The translations under genes were made by a program, and so were the position numbers. Positions 26,719 through 35,829 of a stretch of 64,000 bases of DNA are shown piece after piece. This DNA is from Cohnella candidum (GTDB taxonomy: Bacteria; Bacillota; Bacilli; Paenibacillales; Paenibacillaceae): the NCBI RefSeq assembly GCF_003713065.1, contig NZ_CP033433.1, positions 1,461,001 to 1,525,000 of the forward strand, given 5' to 3'. The stretch's first letter is position 1. Each line of letters begins with the position of its first letter. The notes beneath the pieces are model-generated. The model was not told the origin of the DNA. It was given only the letters and a program-made list of their open reading frames with translations, and made no database searches.

Positions 26719-27816
26719 ATGTCCATGTACCGTCCGACCGGTTACTATGAAACGGCGTCGGAATGGGCCAAGCTGACGTATACGCATCATGAGATCGTGT
26801 TTCCGGCTCACCGGGACATTTCCCGCATGCCGCGCACCATTGACGGAGGCTTGCATTGGAAGCACGACAACGAAGTCCGGCAAATGCCTCCGGCGGGAAG
26901 CGTGACCGTGATCCCAGGCGGCCGGTTGTGGGGTAAAAACGGAACCGTCGTCACTCCCGACGACAAAGTGGTATGGGACTTATCCATCGAGTATAGGCAC
27001 GACCCGTACACGCTGCCGATTTTCCACGAACAGATCGGACAGCCGGAACGCTTGGACGGCAACGTTGCGGATCTGACTTTCTGCGCAAGCGATACGTATT
27101 ACCACTGGATGCTGGATGTGCTTCCGAGAGTCGAGTTGTTGTCGAAATACAAGGGTCCGGGTATCGACGTTTACGTCTGCAACCTGGATTGGAAATGCTC
27201 CTTTCAATGGGATACGCTGACCCGGCTCGGTGTCACGACGAGCAAAATCATCGAAACTTACCCGGGGATTCATCTCCAAGCCCGAAATTTGATCGCGCCT
27301 TCATCGGTAGGCTATACGGGTCATGCTCCGGCTTGGGCCTGCGAATTTTTGAGAAGCCGTTTTCTATATGCCGACGGAACTAGCCGGCCGGCACGTATGG
27401 AGAGAATTTATTTAAGCCGGCAAAAAGCGCGTTGGAGAAAAGTGGAGAACGAAGAGGAAGTCATCGGGTTGCTGCGAAGATACGGCTTCGAGATCCTCAC
27501 GGACGAATTGGACCGGATGAGCGTCTCGGAGCAGGCTGCCTTGTTCCACGCCGCGGATTATATCGTAGGGCCGCACGGCAGCGGGCTCACCAATGTCCTT
27601 TTCTGTCATCCGGACGCCAAAGTGCTGGAGTTCCACTCGCCGAATTACGTGAATCCCCTGTATTGGGTGCTCGGAAACCACGTCGGAGTCGATTATTTTT
27701 ATCTGATCGGGGAAGGGCCGAGGCCCCCGGACGGGGTGGACCCGAAAGAGGATTGGGAGAACATACGGGTCGATCTCGGGAAATTGGAGAGAAGCCTGCA
27801 GCTCATGGGGTGTTAA
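26719..27816 (+). CDS. GT61-family (DUF563) glycosyltransferase
   Basis: 365 residues. The C-terminal half carries the DUF563 signature region: ERIYLSRQKARWRKVENEEE and AALFHAADYIVGPHGSGLTN, ending with the hydrophobic VLFCHPDAKVLEF. A mid-region YYHWMLDVLPRVELL is also typical. GT61 enzymes add sugars (xylose, GlcNAc or others) to glycans; donor and acceptor are not predictable. No signal peptide is seen, so the enzyme is probably cytosolic and acts on a lipid-linked or surface-glycan precursor. AAGGGGAT precedes the ATG. It converges on two GT2 genes, suggesting a small glycan island. Confidence 0.88.
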   Translation: MSMYRPTGYYETASEWAKLTYTHHEIVFPAHRDISRMPRTIDGGLHWKHDNEVRQMPPAGSVTVIPGGRLWGKNGTVVTPDDKVVWDLSIEYRHDPYTLPIFHEQIGQPERLDGNVADLTFCASDTYYHWMLDVLPRVELLSKYKGPGIDVYVCNLDWKCSFQWDTLTRLGVTTSKIIETYPGIHLQARNLIAPSSVGYTGHAPAWACEFLRSRFLYADGTSRPARMERIYLSRQKARWRKVENEEEVIGLLRRYGFEILTDELDRMSVSEQAALFHAADYIVGPHGSGLTNVLFCHPDAKVLEFHSPNYVNPLYWVLGNHVGVDYFYLIGEGPRPPDGVDPKEDWENIRVDLGKLERSLQLMGC

Positions 27817-27874
27817 ACAAAACGCAGCGCCAGCGTCCGTCGAGTCGACAGGTACGCCGGCGTTGCTTTTGTTT
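27815..27874. terminator. Long bidirectional hairpin terminator between GT61 and GT2 genes
   Basis: AAACAAAAC-GCAGCGCCAGCGT pairs with ACGCCGGCGTTGC-TTTTGTTT with one mismatch and one wobble. A-rich and T-rich outer arms serve both convergent transcripts. Confidence 0.75.
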
Positions 27875-27876
27875 GC

Positions 27877-29067
27877 TTACATGGGAAGACGTTTACGGTC
27901 TTGGAGTTCCATCACGGAAACGAGCTGCGGGTAACGGCCCAGTCGCTTCAGATCCGAATGGTCGGATTCGAACGCGACGTCGTATTCGCTGAAATGATCA
28001 TCGATTGCTTTCCTTTGCGCAAGCCGCTCGCAGAAGCGATGGAAGCTCGCTTTGTAGGTCATATACTTGTCGGGAAAATCATCGCGCAGGCGGTAATATT
28101 CGTCCAACGCCTGGTTGATTTCGACATAGTTCTTCAGTCCGATTTCGTACAACACGAGCATGGCGATACCGTAATCCCGATGCTTTTCGAAAAACCTCAA
28201 ATGATTCGTCTTGTGTTCCCGACTGCGTGTATTCGGATTGACCGGGTGTTCCTGGTGATACGAAACGATATTCTCGCCTGCGATGAATTTATAGCCATTC
28301 AGGAAATAGCGGTATCCGAGCTCCCAATCCTCGAAGCCATATCCTTTAAAGCTCTCATCGAATAAGCCGACGGTGTCGAAGCTTTCTTTCTTCACGGACA
28401 CGTTGCCGGATAAGAAGCTGATCCAGGGGAAATGGAAGCCGCGGAGTTCAGGTCCGTATCGGGAAACGAGATGTTCTAAGTAATAGCTTTTGCTGAAGGC
28501 AGCTCTCGTATAACGATGGTTGTCAATCGATCTCCTTCCGACCAATTGCAGCGGTTTTTTTCTTCTTTTCAGGTAGCGGCTTAAGCCGACCGAACTCCTG
28601 AACCGTTTGCGGATGAGCGGCATTTTGCGGACGATGGGGTAACAATGCTTGAACTGCCATCTGTTAAACGAAGGATGGAGGATGGAGTAAAGCCCGTGAA
28701 ACCTGCCGAAAACTCCGGATACGACCGCCATGTCCTCTTTTTCGTGATAGGACCAGTGCTTTTGGATGAAATCTTCCTCCACGAGGATCTCGGCGTCGAG
28801 AAAGATCAGCACCCGGCCTCGCGCCAATTGAATGCCTTTATTCCGGGACGCGGCGCGGCCGGTATTTTTTATGTTACGAATATATCGAAAAGGATACGGC
28901 GGTTTGTATTTGCGCAATCTTCGCCACGTTCCGTCGGTGGAACCGTCGTCAATGACGATGACCTCGAACCTCGAGTGATCGAATGTTTGCTTCTCTAGCG
29001 CGTACAAGCTGAGTCGGAGATGTCTTTTTTTATTGTAAGTCGGAATAATGATGCTCACGTCTATCAA
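27877..29067 (-). CDS. Glycosyltransferase family 2 protein
   Basis: 396 residues. The GT-A fold nucleotide-binding start DVSIIIPTYNKKRHLRLSLY and DDGSTDGTW are clear; the usual metal-binding DxD appears as LDAEIL (Asp-Ala-Glu). A C-terminal GT7-like segment (GYGFEDWELGYRYFLNGYKF) follows at about residues 240-260. The start is TTG, with GGGGGTGAG upstream and only six bases after the stop of the preceding, related GT2 gene. The two proteins are clear paralogues (same DAE motif and FEDWE segment), so one probably arose by duplication. Sugar donor unknown. Confidence 0.9.
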   Translation of the reverse strand: MIDVSIIIPTYNKKRHLRLSLYALEKQTFDHSRFEVIVIDDGSTDGTWRRLRKYKPPYPFRYIRNIKNTGRAASRNKGIQLARGRVLIFLDAEILVEEDFIQKHWSYHEKEDMAVVSGVFGRFHGLYSILHPSFNRWQFKHCYPIVRKMPLIRKRFRSSVGLSRYLKRRKKPLQLVGRRSIDNHRYTRAAFSKSYYLEHLVSRYGPELRGFHFPWISFLSGNVSVKKESFDTVGLFDESFKGYGFEDWELGYRYFLNGYKFIAGENIVSYHQEHPVNPNTRSREHKTNHLRFFEKHRDYGIAMLVLYEIGLKNYVEINQALDEYYRLRDDFPDKYMTYKASFHRFCERLAQRKAIDDHFSEYDVAFESDHSDLKRLGRYPQLVSVMELQDRKRLPM

Positions 29068-29073
29068 CGAATC

Positions 29074-30312
29074 TCACCCCCTGTATGCAAGCAGTTCATC
29101 CATCCCGGCCGTGAACTGTGGATACTGTCCGCCGTTCCGCCACGCTTCCAACTTGGAGGAGAAAATCCGGAACATTTTCGCGTCATGCTGTTGAAGTGTT
29201 TCGGACAGATTTTCGATCCTCGATTGGTCCACCAGCCTCTGGGCCACCGAATCGAACAAAACCAAGCAAGCACTTTGCATGGTTTGACCGATTTCGGGGT
29301 CGTCGGCGGACAATGCCTTGAAGTCGGTCATGATCCCATTGACGGAGACGAAGTCCCTAAGGCCCAGCAATAACATCGTATGGACGCCTACCGCGAAATC
29401 GCGGTGCCTATTCAAAAACCTTTGATAGTTTTTCAGATTGTCCATGCGGATCGAAGAGTACGGTTTGACGGGATGCTCTTGGTGGTAGATCGGAGCGCGT
29501 GCGTCGTCCAAAAATTTCGCGCCCGCTTGGTGCAAGCGGTAGCCGAACTCCCAATCTTCGAATCCCCAGCCTTCGAAGCCTTCGTAGAAAGGTCCGACCT
29601 CATCGAACAGGCTCTTTCGCACGGAAATGCAATGCGTGACGACACAGTACCAGGGGAAGTGGTAGCCCTCATATCGCTGGCCGAATCGACGAATCACTTC
29701 GCCGCGAAGAGGGTCGGGAAAAGCGTACTTCCGGTATGTGCGCCGCTTGATTCCCCATTCCGTTAAAAGCCGCATCGGCTTCTTCGTTTTCCGGACCCTG
29801 GCGGAAATCTTCGCGACATTCAGCCGTGCTTTCGCTGATTTCAAACGGAATTTTCGCCGCAGGGAGGGCCGCTTGCGGATCAACGAGTAGAAACGCGCGA
29901 ATTGCCCATGGTTGAAGGCAGGCTGCAAAACGGAGAACAATCCGTGATGGCGCAAACAGCCGGTCACGACGAGACGATCTTCCCGGGTGTGATAACGATG
30001 GTGCATTTCCACCAGCTTGGGATGCACCAGCATTTCGGCATCCATGACGATGATGATCTTTCCGCGGGCGGCTCGGATTCCGATATTTTTCACCTCGGAC
30101 CTGCCGACATTTCTTTCCGTGCGAATATAGTGGAAGGGGTAAGGAGTTCGGAGACCGCGTAATTTCGGAGTACGGTCCGTCGAAGCGTCGTCCACGAAAA
30201 TAACTTCCATTTTGGACGGATCGAAGGTTTGATGCTTCAGTGACTGCAGGGAGTACAAGTTTTGAGGATATTTATTATAAGAATTCATGATGATGCTGAC
30301 TTCCACGCTCAA
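29074..30312 (-). CDS. Glycosyltransferase family 2 protein (paralogue of the next gene)
   Basis: 412 residues from the TTG at 30312, chosen because GGAGGG lies six bases upstream; a TTG two codons earlier directly abuts that site. It has SVEVSIIMNSYNKYPQNLYS, the nucleotide-binding DDASTDRTP, and the DAEMLVHP motif in place of DxD. The C-terminal acceptor-region segment GWGFEDWEFGYRLHQAG is shared with its downstream paralogue. It is first of a two-gene leftward operon, divergent from a sugar epimerase. A -10-like CATACACTA lies 47 bases upstream on this strand, which would fit a late mother-cell sigma factor. Confidence 0.9.
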   Translation of the reverse strand: MSVEVSIIMNSYNKYPQNLYSLQSLKHQTFDPSKMEVIFVDDASTDRTPKLRGLRTPYPFHYIRTERNVGRSEVKNIGIRAARGKIIIVMDAEMLVHPKLVEMHHRYHTREDRLVVTGCLRHHGLFSVLQPAFNHGQFARFYSLIRKRPSLRRKFRLKSAKARLNVAKISARVRKTKKPMRLLTEWGIKRRTYRKYAFPDPLRGEVIRRFGQRYEGYHFPWYCVVTHCISVRKSLFDEVGPFYEGFEGWGFEDWEFGYRLHQAGAKFLDDARAPIYHQEHPVKPYSSIRMDNLKNYQRFLNRHRDFAVGVHTMLLLGLRDFVSVNGIMTDFKALSADDPEIGQTMQSACLVLFDSVAQRLVDQSRIENLSETLQQHDAKMFRIFSSKLEAWRNGGQYPQFTAGMDELLAYRG

Positions 30313-30358
30313 ATTCAACCCTCCTATTGACAGCGAGAATACGGGACAATCGCTAAGG

Positions 30359-30367
30359 TAGTGTATG
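30359..30367 (-). promoter_or_regulatory. Possible sigma E/sigma K-type -10 element before the GT2 operon
   Basis: Reading leftwards the bases are CATACACTA, matching the sigma K -10 pattern CATA-N3-TA and the sigma E pattern CATACAHT. No good matching -35 element is visible, so the call is tentative. Confidence 0.3.
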
Positions 30368-30428
30368 AACTCCCGACAACTTGGACACGGCCATTATCCT
30401 GCAGGGATGGAATAAGGAGGGAAGGAAG

Positions 30429-31502
30429 TTGTCCGTTGCGCTGATTACAGGGTCATCCGGTTTGATCGGCTCGGAATGCGTTGAATATTTCGCGGCGCTC
30501 GGGATGGATATCGCAGGCATCGATAACGACATGCGAAAAACCTTCTTCGGGGAAGAAGGCTCGACCGAATGGAATCGGAAGAGGCTTGAAGCGGGTTTAG
30601 GCCATAAATTCATCCACCATACGGCGGATATTCGGGACGAGGCGGAGATCGATCGGATATTCGGAACGTACGGCAACAACATCAGCCTGATCATCCATAC
30701 CGCCGCTCAGCCTTCGCATGACTGGGCCGCCAAGGATCCGCAGCTCGACTTCGGCGTGAATGCCGTCGGCACGTTGAATTTGCTGGAGGCGATGAGGAAG
30801 CATTGCCCCGAGGCCGTGTTTATATTCACCTCGACGAACAAAGTGTACGGCGACACGCCGAACCGGCTGCCCCTGACCGAGCTGCCGCAGCGATGGGAGA
30901 TTGAGCCCGGACATCTTTATGCGGAAGGCATATCGGAAACGATGAGCGTGGACCAGACGATGCATTCCTTGTTCGGGGCTTCCAAGCTTGCGGCGGATTT
31001 GCTCGTTCAGGAATACGGCCGGTATTTCCAAATGAAAACCGCATGCTTCCGCTGCGGGGTGCTGACCGGCTTCCGGCAAGCCGGCGTGGAGCTGCATGGA
31101 TTCATCAACTATCTGGTCAAATGCGCGGCAACCGGAAAGCCGTACACCATCTTCGGATACAAAGGGAAACAGGTGCGAGACGTTATCCATTCGGCCGACA
31201 TAGCCGCCGTCTTCCACGCTTTCTTCGCCCAGCCGAGACGCGGCGGGGAAGTGTATAACTTGGGCGGCGGTCGCGATTCGAACGTCTCCATTCTCGAGGC
31301 GATCGAGCTTGCCGAAAAAATCGCCGGCCGTCCGATGAAAGTGACCTATTCGGAGTCGAACCGGCAAGGCGACCATATTTGGTACGTCTCCGATCTCGGC
31401 AAATTCAAGTCGCATTATCCGGGTTGGAAGATGAAGCGGAGCGTCGCCGACATCATGGAAGAGATTCATGACCAAAACAAAGACCATTGGCAGGAAAGCT
31501 GA
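30429..31502 (+). CDS. NAD-dependent sugar epimerase/dehydratase (extended SDR, RfbE-like)
   Basis: 357 residues. The Rossmann motif [11 protein letters not shown] starts at about residue 7, and conserved SDR blocks TSTNKVYG and GGGRDSN-SILEAI are present. It resembles CDP-paratose/tyvelose 2-epimerase-like enzymes acting on nucleotide sugars. The catalytic YxxxK position reads FGASK, with Phe in place of Tyr, a variant I believe is typical of this subgroup. The TTG start at 30429 follows AAGGAGGGAAGG; an upstream ATG has no such site. It is divergent from the GT2 operon and closed by a terminator, and probably supplies a modified sugar nucleotide for the glycan genes nearby. Confidence 0.85.
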   Translation: MSVALITGSSGLIGSECVEYFAALGMDIAGIDNDMRKTFFGEEGSTEWNRKRLEAGLGHKFIHHTADIRDEAEIDRIFGTYGNNISLIIHTAAQPSHDWAAKDPQLDFGVNAVGTLNLLEAMRKHCPEAVFIFTSTNKVYGDTPNRLPLTELPQRWEIEPGHLYAEGISETMSVDQTMHSLFGASKLAADLLVQEYGRYFQMKTACFRCGVLTGFRQAGVELHGFINYLVKCAATGKPYTIFGYKGKQVRDVIHSADIAAVFHAFFAQPRRGGEVYNLGGGRDSNVSILEAIELAEKIAGRPMKVTYSESNRQGDHIWYVSDLGKFKSHYPGWKMKRSVADIMEEIHDQNKDHWQES

Positions 31503-31512
31503 GGTTAGATTC

Positions 31513-31560
31513 GAAAGGGCAGAGGGAAACGAAGGTTCCCGGCTGCTCTTTCTGTTTTTC
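31513..31560 (+). terminator. Terminator between the epimerase and the PKS operon
   Basis: GAAAGGGCAG and GGGAA pair with TTCCC and CTGCTCTTTC across a 7-base loop (one wobble), followed by TGTTTTTCC. It separates the glycan genes from the polyketide operon. Confidence 0.75.
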
Positions 31561-31630
31561 CGCGGCATGTATGGCCGGCCTCATTCGTACAATGGAGGTA
31601 GCACTTCTTGTCCGAGAGAGGAGAGCTTAC

Positions 31631-32719
31631 GTGGAACAGTCAGCGATCTGGGGAATCGGCACCGCCGTCCCGGCCTATCGGTTGGACCAACGGGATGCCT
31701 CGTTCCGATTGAAAGAAGCTTTAAAAGAAGATCCCGATCTCGCCAGATGGACGAACCGGATATTCACCCAGTGCGGCGTGGAATCGAGATATACATGCGA
31801 GCCGGACTTGTTGGAGCCTGCGGACCGGTGCCGGTACATTTCCGTTTCCTCCCCGGGTCTAGTGCCGACGACGGAAGAGCGGATGGCGGTCTACCGGAAA
31901 GAAGCGTTTCCTCTCGCACTGGCAGCGGCGAAGCGGGCGCTGTCGGACGGCGGCGTGAGACCCGGCGAGATCACCCACTTGATATCGGTCAGCTGCACGG
32001 GAATGTACCTGCCCGGCTTGGACGCCGAGCTGGCGTGGGAGCTCGATCTCCGTGCCGAAGTCAAACGTATTCCGTTCACTTTCCTGGGCTGCGCGGCCGG
32101 ATTAACGGCGATCCGGGAAGCCGCGCGCATCGTAGGTCATGAACCGGATGCCAAAGTGCTCGTCGTTGCCGTAGAGTTGTGCAGCATCCATATTCAGCCC
32201 TCCTTCGATCGAGAGGATCTTTTCTCTGCGGCTTTATTCGGCGACGGCGCATCGGCGTGCGTCGTCGCGGCATCGGATGGTGGTCAGAGAGGCATGTTCG
32301 AACTGCTTCAATCTACGGTTATGATGCTGCCGAACTCCTCGGAACTCATGCAGTGGTCCATCGGCAATACGGGGTTTCGGTTGCGGCTGTCTCCGAAAAT
32401 ACCGGGGCTGATCGCCGAGCATATTCGCTCTGCCTATCGGGCGTTTTGGGGAGAGGGCGGGCTTCCTTCGCTGTGGGCGATTCACCCGGGAGGCCGGGGG
32501 ATCATCGATTCCGTCCAGAAAGCGATGTCGCTGTCCGATTCACAGGCCGAAGCGAGCCGGACCGTCTTGCGGGATTACGGCAACATGTCTTCCGCGACGA
32601 TTCTGTTCGTACTGGATGAAATTCGGCGGCGAGGAATTCAGGTCCGCGAGGAAGGAATCGCGATCGCGTTCGGCCCGGGTGTTGCGGCGGAATTCATTCG
32701 TTTCCGGTACAGGCCGTGA
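31631..32719 (+). CDS. Type III polyketide synthase (chalcone/stilbene synthase superfamily)
   Basis: 362 residues. It condenses an acyl starter with malonyl-CoA extenders, without an ACP, to give pyrones or resorcinols. The catalytic triad is complete: Cys154 in FLGCAAG, His285 in WAIHPGGRG and Asn318 in YGNMSSAT. The 33-residue His-Asn spacing equals that of plant chalcone synthase. The GTG at 31631 has GAGAGGAG seven bases upstream; an ATG at 31592 coincides with a -10-like TACAAT and is unlikely. Bacterial relatives (BpsA, SrsA) use long-chain fatty acyl starters. It opens a five-gene operon, overlapping the methyltransferase by four bases. Confidence 0.94.
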   Translation: MEQSAIWGIGTAVPAYRLDQRDASFRLKEALKEDPDLARWTNRIFTQCGVESRYTCEPDLLEPADRCRYISVSSPGLVPTTEERMAVYRKEAFPLALAAAKRALSDGGVRPGEITHLISVSCTGMYLPGLDAELAWELDLRAEVKRIPFTFLGCAAGLTAIREAARIVGHEPDAKVLVVAVELCSIHIQPSFDREDLFSAALFGDGASACVVAASDGGQRGMFELLQSTVMMLPNSSELMQWSIGNTGFRLRLSPKIPGLIAEHIRSAYRAFWGEGGLPSLWAIHPGGRGIIDSVQKAMSLSDSQAEASRTVLRDYGNMSSATILFVLDEIRRRGIQVREEGIAIAFGPGVAAEFIRFRYRP

Positions 32720-33453
32720 GCGGGTTTCTGGCGATTCGTTCAACGGAGCCGGAGCGGATGGACGACTTTACGCAAGCAGGGCCTGAGCTGCAGGAAGCGC
32801 TTCGTCATCTCCGGAGATTAAACCGGTGGCTCGGCGCGTCCGGTCCCGTTCTTTACGGAGTGAAACGGTTATGGAAGGCAGCTGGAGCGCCGCGGAATTT
32901 GACGGTGTTGGACGTCGGCTCAGGATCAGGGGACGTCAACCGCGCGGTCTTAAAATGGGCGGAACGGGAGCGCGTGAAACTGAAAGTGATCCTGACGGAC
33001 GTGACGGATGAGGCCCGGATCGAAGCGGAAAGGCTGTTTCGGAACGACCCGCGCGTCTCATTCGTCCGTAAAGATGTCTTCGAGCTGCCGGCCGGCCTGG
33101 CGGATATCGTGACCGCTTCCCAGTTTGCGCACCATTTCGATGCGGATGCTCTGCCGGCATTGGTGCAGAGGTGCATGGACATTTCCCGTTACGGGGCGGT
33201 CATCGGCGACATCCATCGTCATTGGATCGCTTGGACGGCCGTATGGCTGTTCACCCGGATCGTGTCCGCGAACCGATACATCCGGCATGACGGTCCGTTG
33301 TCCGTGGCGAAAGGGTTCCGCAGAGAGGATTTCCTCAAGATCGCCGGGCAGCTGGGTCTCACGGATATGGATTGCCGGTGGAGACCGCTGTTCCGTTATG
33401 CCGTCGCATTCCCTCGTCGAAGGGAGGAACCGGTCGATGGTCAGGGAAACTGA
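32716..33453 (+). CDS. Class I SAM-dependent methyltransferase
   Basis: 245 residues. The SAM-binding motif I is VLDVGSGSGDVN at about residue 60, preceded by a helical N-terminus with RHLRRLNRWLGASG. It probably O- or C-methylates the polyketide product. The GTG start overlaps the PKS stop (GTGA), indicating translational coupling; an ATG at 32758 with GGAG upstream is a possible alternative that would shorten the N-terminus by 14 residues. Unlike BpsB or other ICMT-type enzymes paired with type III PKSs, this is a soluble Rossmann-fold enzyme. The 3' end overlaps the FAD oxidoreductase gene by 17 bases. Confidence 0.88.
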   Translation: MSGFLAIRSTEPERMDDFTQAGPELQEALRHLRRLNRWLGASGPVLYGVKRLWKAAGAPRNLTVLDVGSGSGDVNRAVLKWAERERVKLKVILTDVTDEARIEAERLFRNDPRVSFVRKDVFELPAGLADIVTASQFAHHFDADALPALVQRCMDISRYGAVIGDIHRHWIAWTAVWLFTRIVSANRYIRHDGPLSVAKGFRREDFLKIAGQLGLTDMDCRWRPLFRYAVAFPRRREEPVDGQGN

Positions 33454-34597
33454 CGCGATCGTGATCGGCGCCGGCTTGGCCGGCAGCAGCATGGCGTTCG
33501 CATTGGCGAACGAAGGCTGGGACGTCGTGCTGCTGGATAAAGACAAGTTCCCCCGGCACAAGGCATGCGGGGAATTTCTGTCGCCAGAATCCCTCGCGAC
33601 GCTTCGCTCGCTTGGATTGGACAAAACCGTACAGGCTCTGGAACCCGCGGTGATCACTCAGGTTCGCATCCATACGGAACGAGGGGCTTCTCTCCAAATT
33701 CCGCTGCCGGGTCCCGCTTGGGGAGTGAGCCGGCATGCGTTGGACGCGGAGCTGCAAACCGCGGCGAAGGAGCATGGCGTCACCGTGTTCACGGGAAGTC
33801 CGGTTTCCATGATTGCGGAGGATGGAGACGGTTATCGCGTGGAACTGGGCGGCAAGCGGGGAGGCGATCGCTTCCGTTCCCGGATCGTGATCGGAGCATG
33901 GGGCAGGCAGCCGTTCCCGGAGACTCGTACTTCGCGGAGCGAAGTGAACGCCGCCAAATCGTACGTGGGCATCAAATCCCACTATACGGCGAGGGCGGAG
34001 GATTCCCCGTTCGTCGATCTTTATTTTTTTCGAGGCGGTTATGTCGGCATTGCGCCGGTCGAGGGAAAACGGTTCAATGTGGCCGCGCTCTTGACAAGCC
34101 ATGCGTTAAGAAACCTGGGATCCTCCGCCGCGATCCAGCGAATCGTCGATATGGCGGCAAGGAACGTTCCGGTGATCGGAGAAAGGCTGAAAGGCGCGGA
34201 GCCGATTGCCGGCACGCAGGCCGCTGTCTATCCGGTGAAGGTTCGCCGGGTGCCTCGCGCGTGGAACGGGTTTCCGTGCGTCGGGGACGCCATTGCCGTC
34301 ATTCCGCCTTTCTGCGGGGACGGCATGTCGATGGCGCTGCGTTCGGTGGAGCTCTGCGCGCCCCTGGCGGATGCCTGCTTGAAAGGGAATTGCACGTTGG
34401 AAGAGTGGCGGCAATCCTACTCCCGATTGGTGCGGCAGCAGTTTAGCGGCGCCCTGAGATGGGGCGGCATGCTTGAACGCGCGATGACCCATTCCGTCTT
34501 CTCGTCTTGGCTGCTGCGGTTCGGCATGTTGGCGCCAAAGGCCGCCGAGTTCGCCGTGCGGGCTACGAGATTGAAAACGAAGGGAGAATGGGGATGA
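33437..34597 (+). CDS. FAD-dependent oxidoreductase (geranylgeranyl reductase/monooxygenase-like)
   Basis: 386 residues. The FAD-binding GxGxxG motif is GAGLAGSSMAF at about residue 10, followed by LLDKDKFPRHKACGEFLSPES, a segment typical of geranylgeranyl reductase-like and flavin hydroxylases. The second FAD motif reads CVGDAIAVIPPFCGDGMSMAL at about residues 275-295, with its usual GD. In the phenolic-lipid pathway of Streptomyces a flavoprotein hydroxylase oxidises the ring to a quinone; a similar role here is inference, and double-bond reduction is an alternative. AGGGAGGA precedes the ATG at 33437. A much longer open frame upstream is in the methyltransferase gene and is rejected. It overlaps the KAS gene by four bases. 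Confidence 0.88.
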   Translation: MVRETDAIVIGAGLAGSSMAFALANEGWDVVLLDKDKFPRHKACGEFLSPESLATLRSLGLDKTVQALEPAVITQVRIHTERGASLQIPLPGPAWGVSRHALDAELQTAAKEHGVTVFTGSPVSMIAEDGDGYRVELGGKRGGDRFRSRIVIGAWGRQPFPETRTSRSEVNAAKSYVGIKSHYTARAEDSPFVDLYFFRGGYVGIAPVEGKRFNVAALLTSHALRNLGSSAAIQRIVDMAARNVPVIGERLKGAEPIAGTQAAVYPVKVRRVPRAWNGFPCVGDAIAVIPPFCGDGMSMALRSVELCAPLADACLKGNCTLEEWRQSYSRLVRQQFSGALRWGGMLERAMTHSVFSSWLLRFGMLAPKAAEFAVRATRLKTKGEWG

Positions 34598-35829
34598 GAA
34601 ACCGCGTCGTGATTACCGGCATGGGCTGCGTCACTCCGCTCGGGTTGGACAAAGAGACTTCTTGGCGCAGCGCGGCGAGCGGCATTTGCGGCATTCGGCG
34701 GCTCGCGCCAGAGCGTGCGGAGCAGCTGCCGGTGCGGCTGGCCGCGGAAATTCCGGATTTCGACCCGCACGTTTATATGGACGCGAAGGAAGCGAGACGG
34801 ACGGACCGATTCATCCAGCTCGCGATCGCGGCAGCCGAAGAAGCGATACGGGACAGCGGACTGGCGATTGGCCGCAACGCGGATCCTGAGCGCACGGGGG
34901 TGTGGATCGGAAGCGGTGCGGGGGGCATCCGAACGTTCGAAAAAGGCATGCTGGAGGTGCTTCAACGCGGATACCGCCGAATGTCGCCTTTCGCGCTGCC
35001 GATGTTCCTTCCCAACATGGCGGCGAGCCGGGTTGCGATCCGCCATGGCATCCGCGGCCCCGCGAATTGCTCCGTCACGGCTTGCGCCTCAGGCACTAAC
35101 TCGATCGGGGAAGCGTTCCGAGCCATTCAACGCGGCGAAGCGGACGTTATGCTCGCGGGAGGAGCGGAAGCGCCAATATGCTCGATTGGTCTGGCTTCTT
35201 TTGCCGCCATGGGAGCTTTGTCGGCGAGCGATGATCCTGCCGAAGGATGCCGTCCGTTCGACAAAGGCAGGAACGGATTCGTCATGGGAGAAGGCGCGGG
35301 CGTTCTCGTCCTGGAGTCTCTGCTGCATGCGAGGGAGCGAGGGGCCGACATCTACGCGGAATTGCTCGGTTTCGGATCGTGCGGGGATGGCTTCCATGTC
35401 GCGGCGCCGCGTCCGGACGGCAGCGATTGGAGCCGGGCCATGTCGCTGGCGCTTGAGGACGCCGGTCTTGCGCCGAAGGACATTGCCTACATCAACGCGC
35501 ACGGAACCGGCACGCCGCAAGGCGATCTCGTCGAGACCCGAGCCATTAAACAGGCGTTCGGCGTATGGGCTTACGACGTCAGCGTCAGTTCCACGAAATC
35601 GGCGAGCGGCCATTTGCTGGGCGCATCCGGCGCGGTGGAAGCGATCTTCTCCGTCTTGGCGCTTCGGGATCAGATCATTCCGCCGACGATCCACTTCCGG
35701 GAATATGACGATGAGCTGGATTTGCACTATACGCCGAATCTCCCGAGACGCAAGACGATCCGGGCGGCCATGTCCAATACGTTCGCCTTCGGCGGCCATA
35801 ATGCCGTTCTCGTGTTCGGATCGTTATGA
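34594..35829 (+). CDS. Beta-ketoacyl-[acyl carrier protein] synthase, FabF-like
   Basis: 411 residues. The Cys-His-His triad is intact: Cys164 in TACASGTNS, His303 in NAHGTGT and His340 in SGHLLGASGA, with Lys335, at numbers almost identical to E. coli FabF (163/303/340). It therefore should elongate ACP-bound acyl chains. No ACP gene lies in the operon, so it must use the housekeeping ACP or another carrier. The ATG at 34594 overlaps the preceding stop (ATGA) with AAGGGAGA upstream. A role in tailoring the acyl starter for the type III PKS, or in condensing its product, is inference from co-location. Confidence 0.92.
   Translation: MRNRVVITGMGCVTPLGLDKETSWRSAASGICGIRRLAPERAEQLPVRLAAEIPDFDPHVYMDAKEARRTDRFIQLAIAAAEEAIRDSGLAIGRNADPERTGVWIGSGAGGIRTFEKGMLEVLQRGYRRMSPFALPMFLPNMAASRVAIRHGIRGPANCSVTACASGTNSIGEAFRAIQRGEADVMLAGGAEAPICSIGLASFAAMGALSASDDPAEGCRPFDKGRNGFVMGEGAGVLVLESLLHARERGADIYAELLGFGSCGDGFHVAAPRPDGSDWSRAMSLALEDAGLAPKDIAYINAHGTGTPQGDLVETRAIKQAFGVWAYDVSVSSTKSASGHLLGASGAVEAIFSVLALRDQIIPPTIHFREYDDELDLHYTPNLPRRKTIRAAMSNTFAFGGHNAVLVFGSL

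Noticed and set aside
31592-31631. Upstream ATG start for the type III PKS
   Set aside because: It coincides with a -10-like TACAAT and lacks a ribosome site, whereas GTG 31631 has a strong one.
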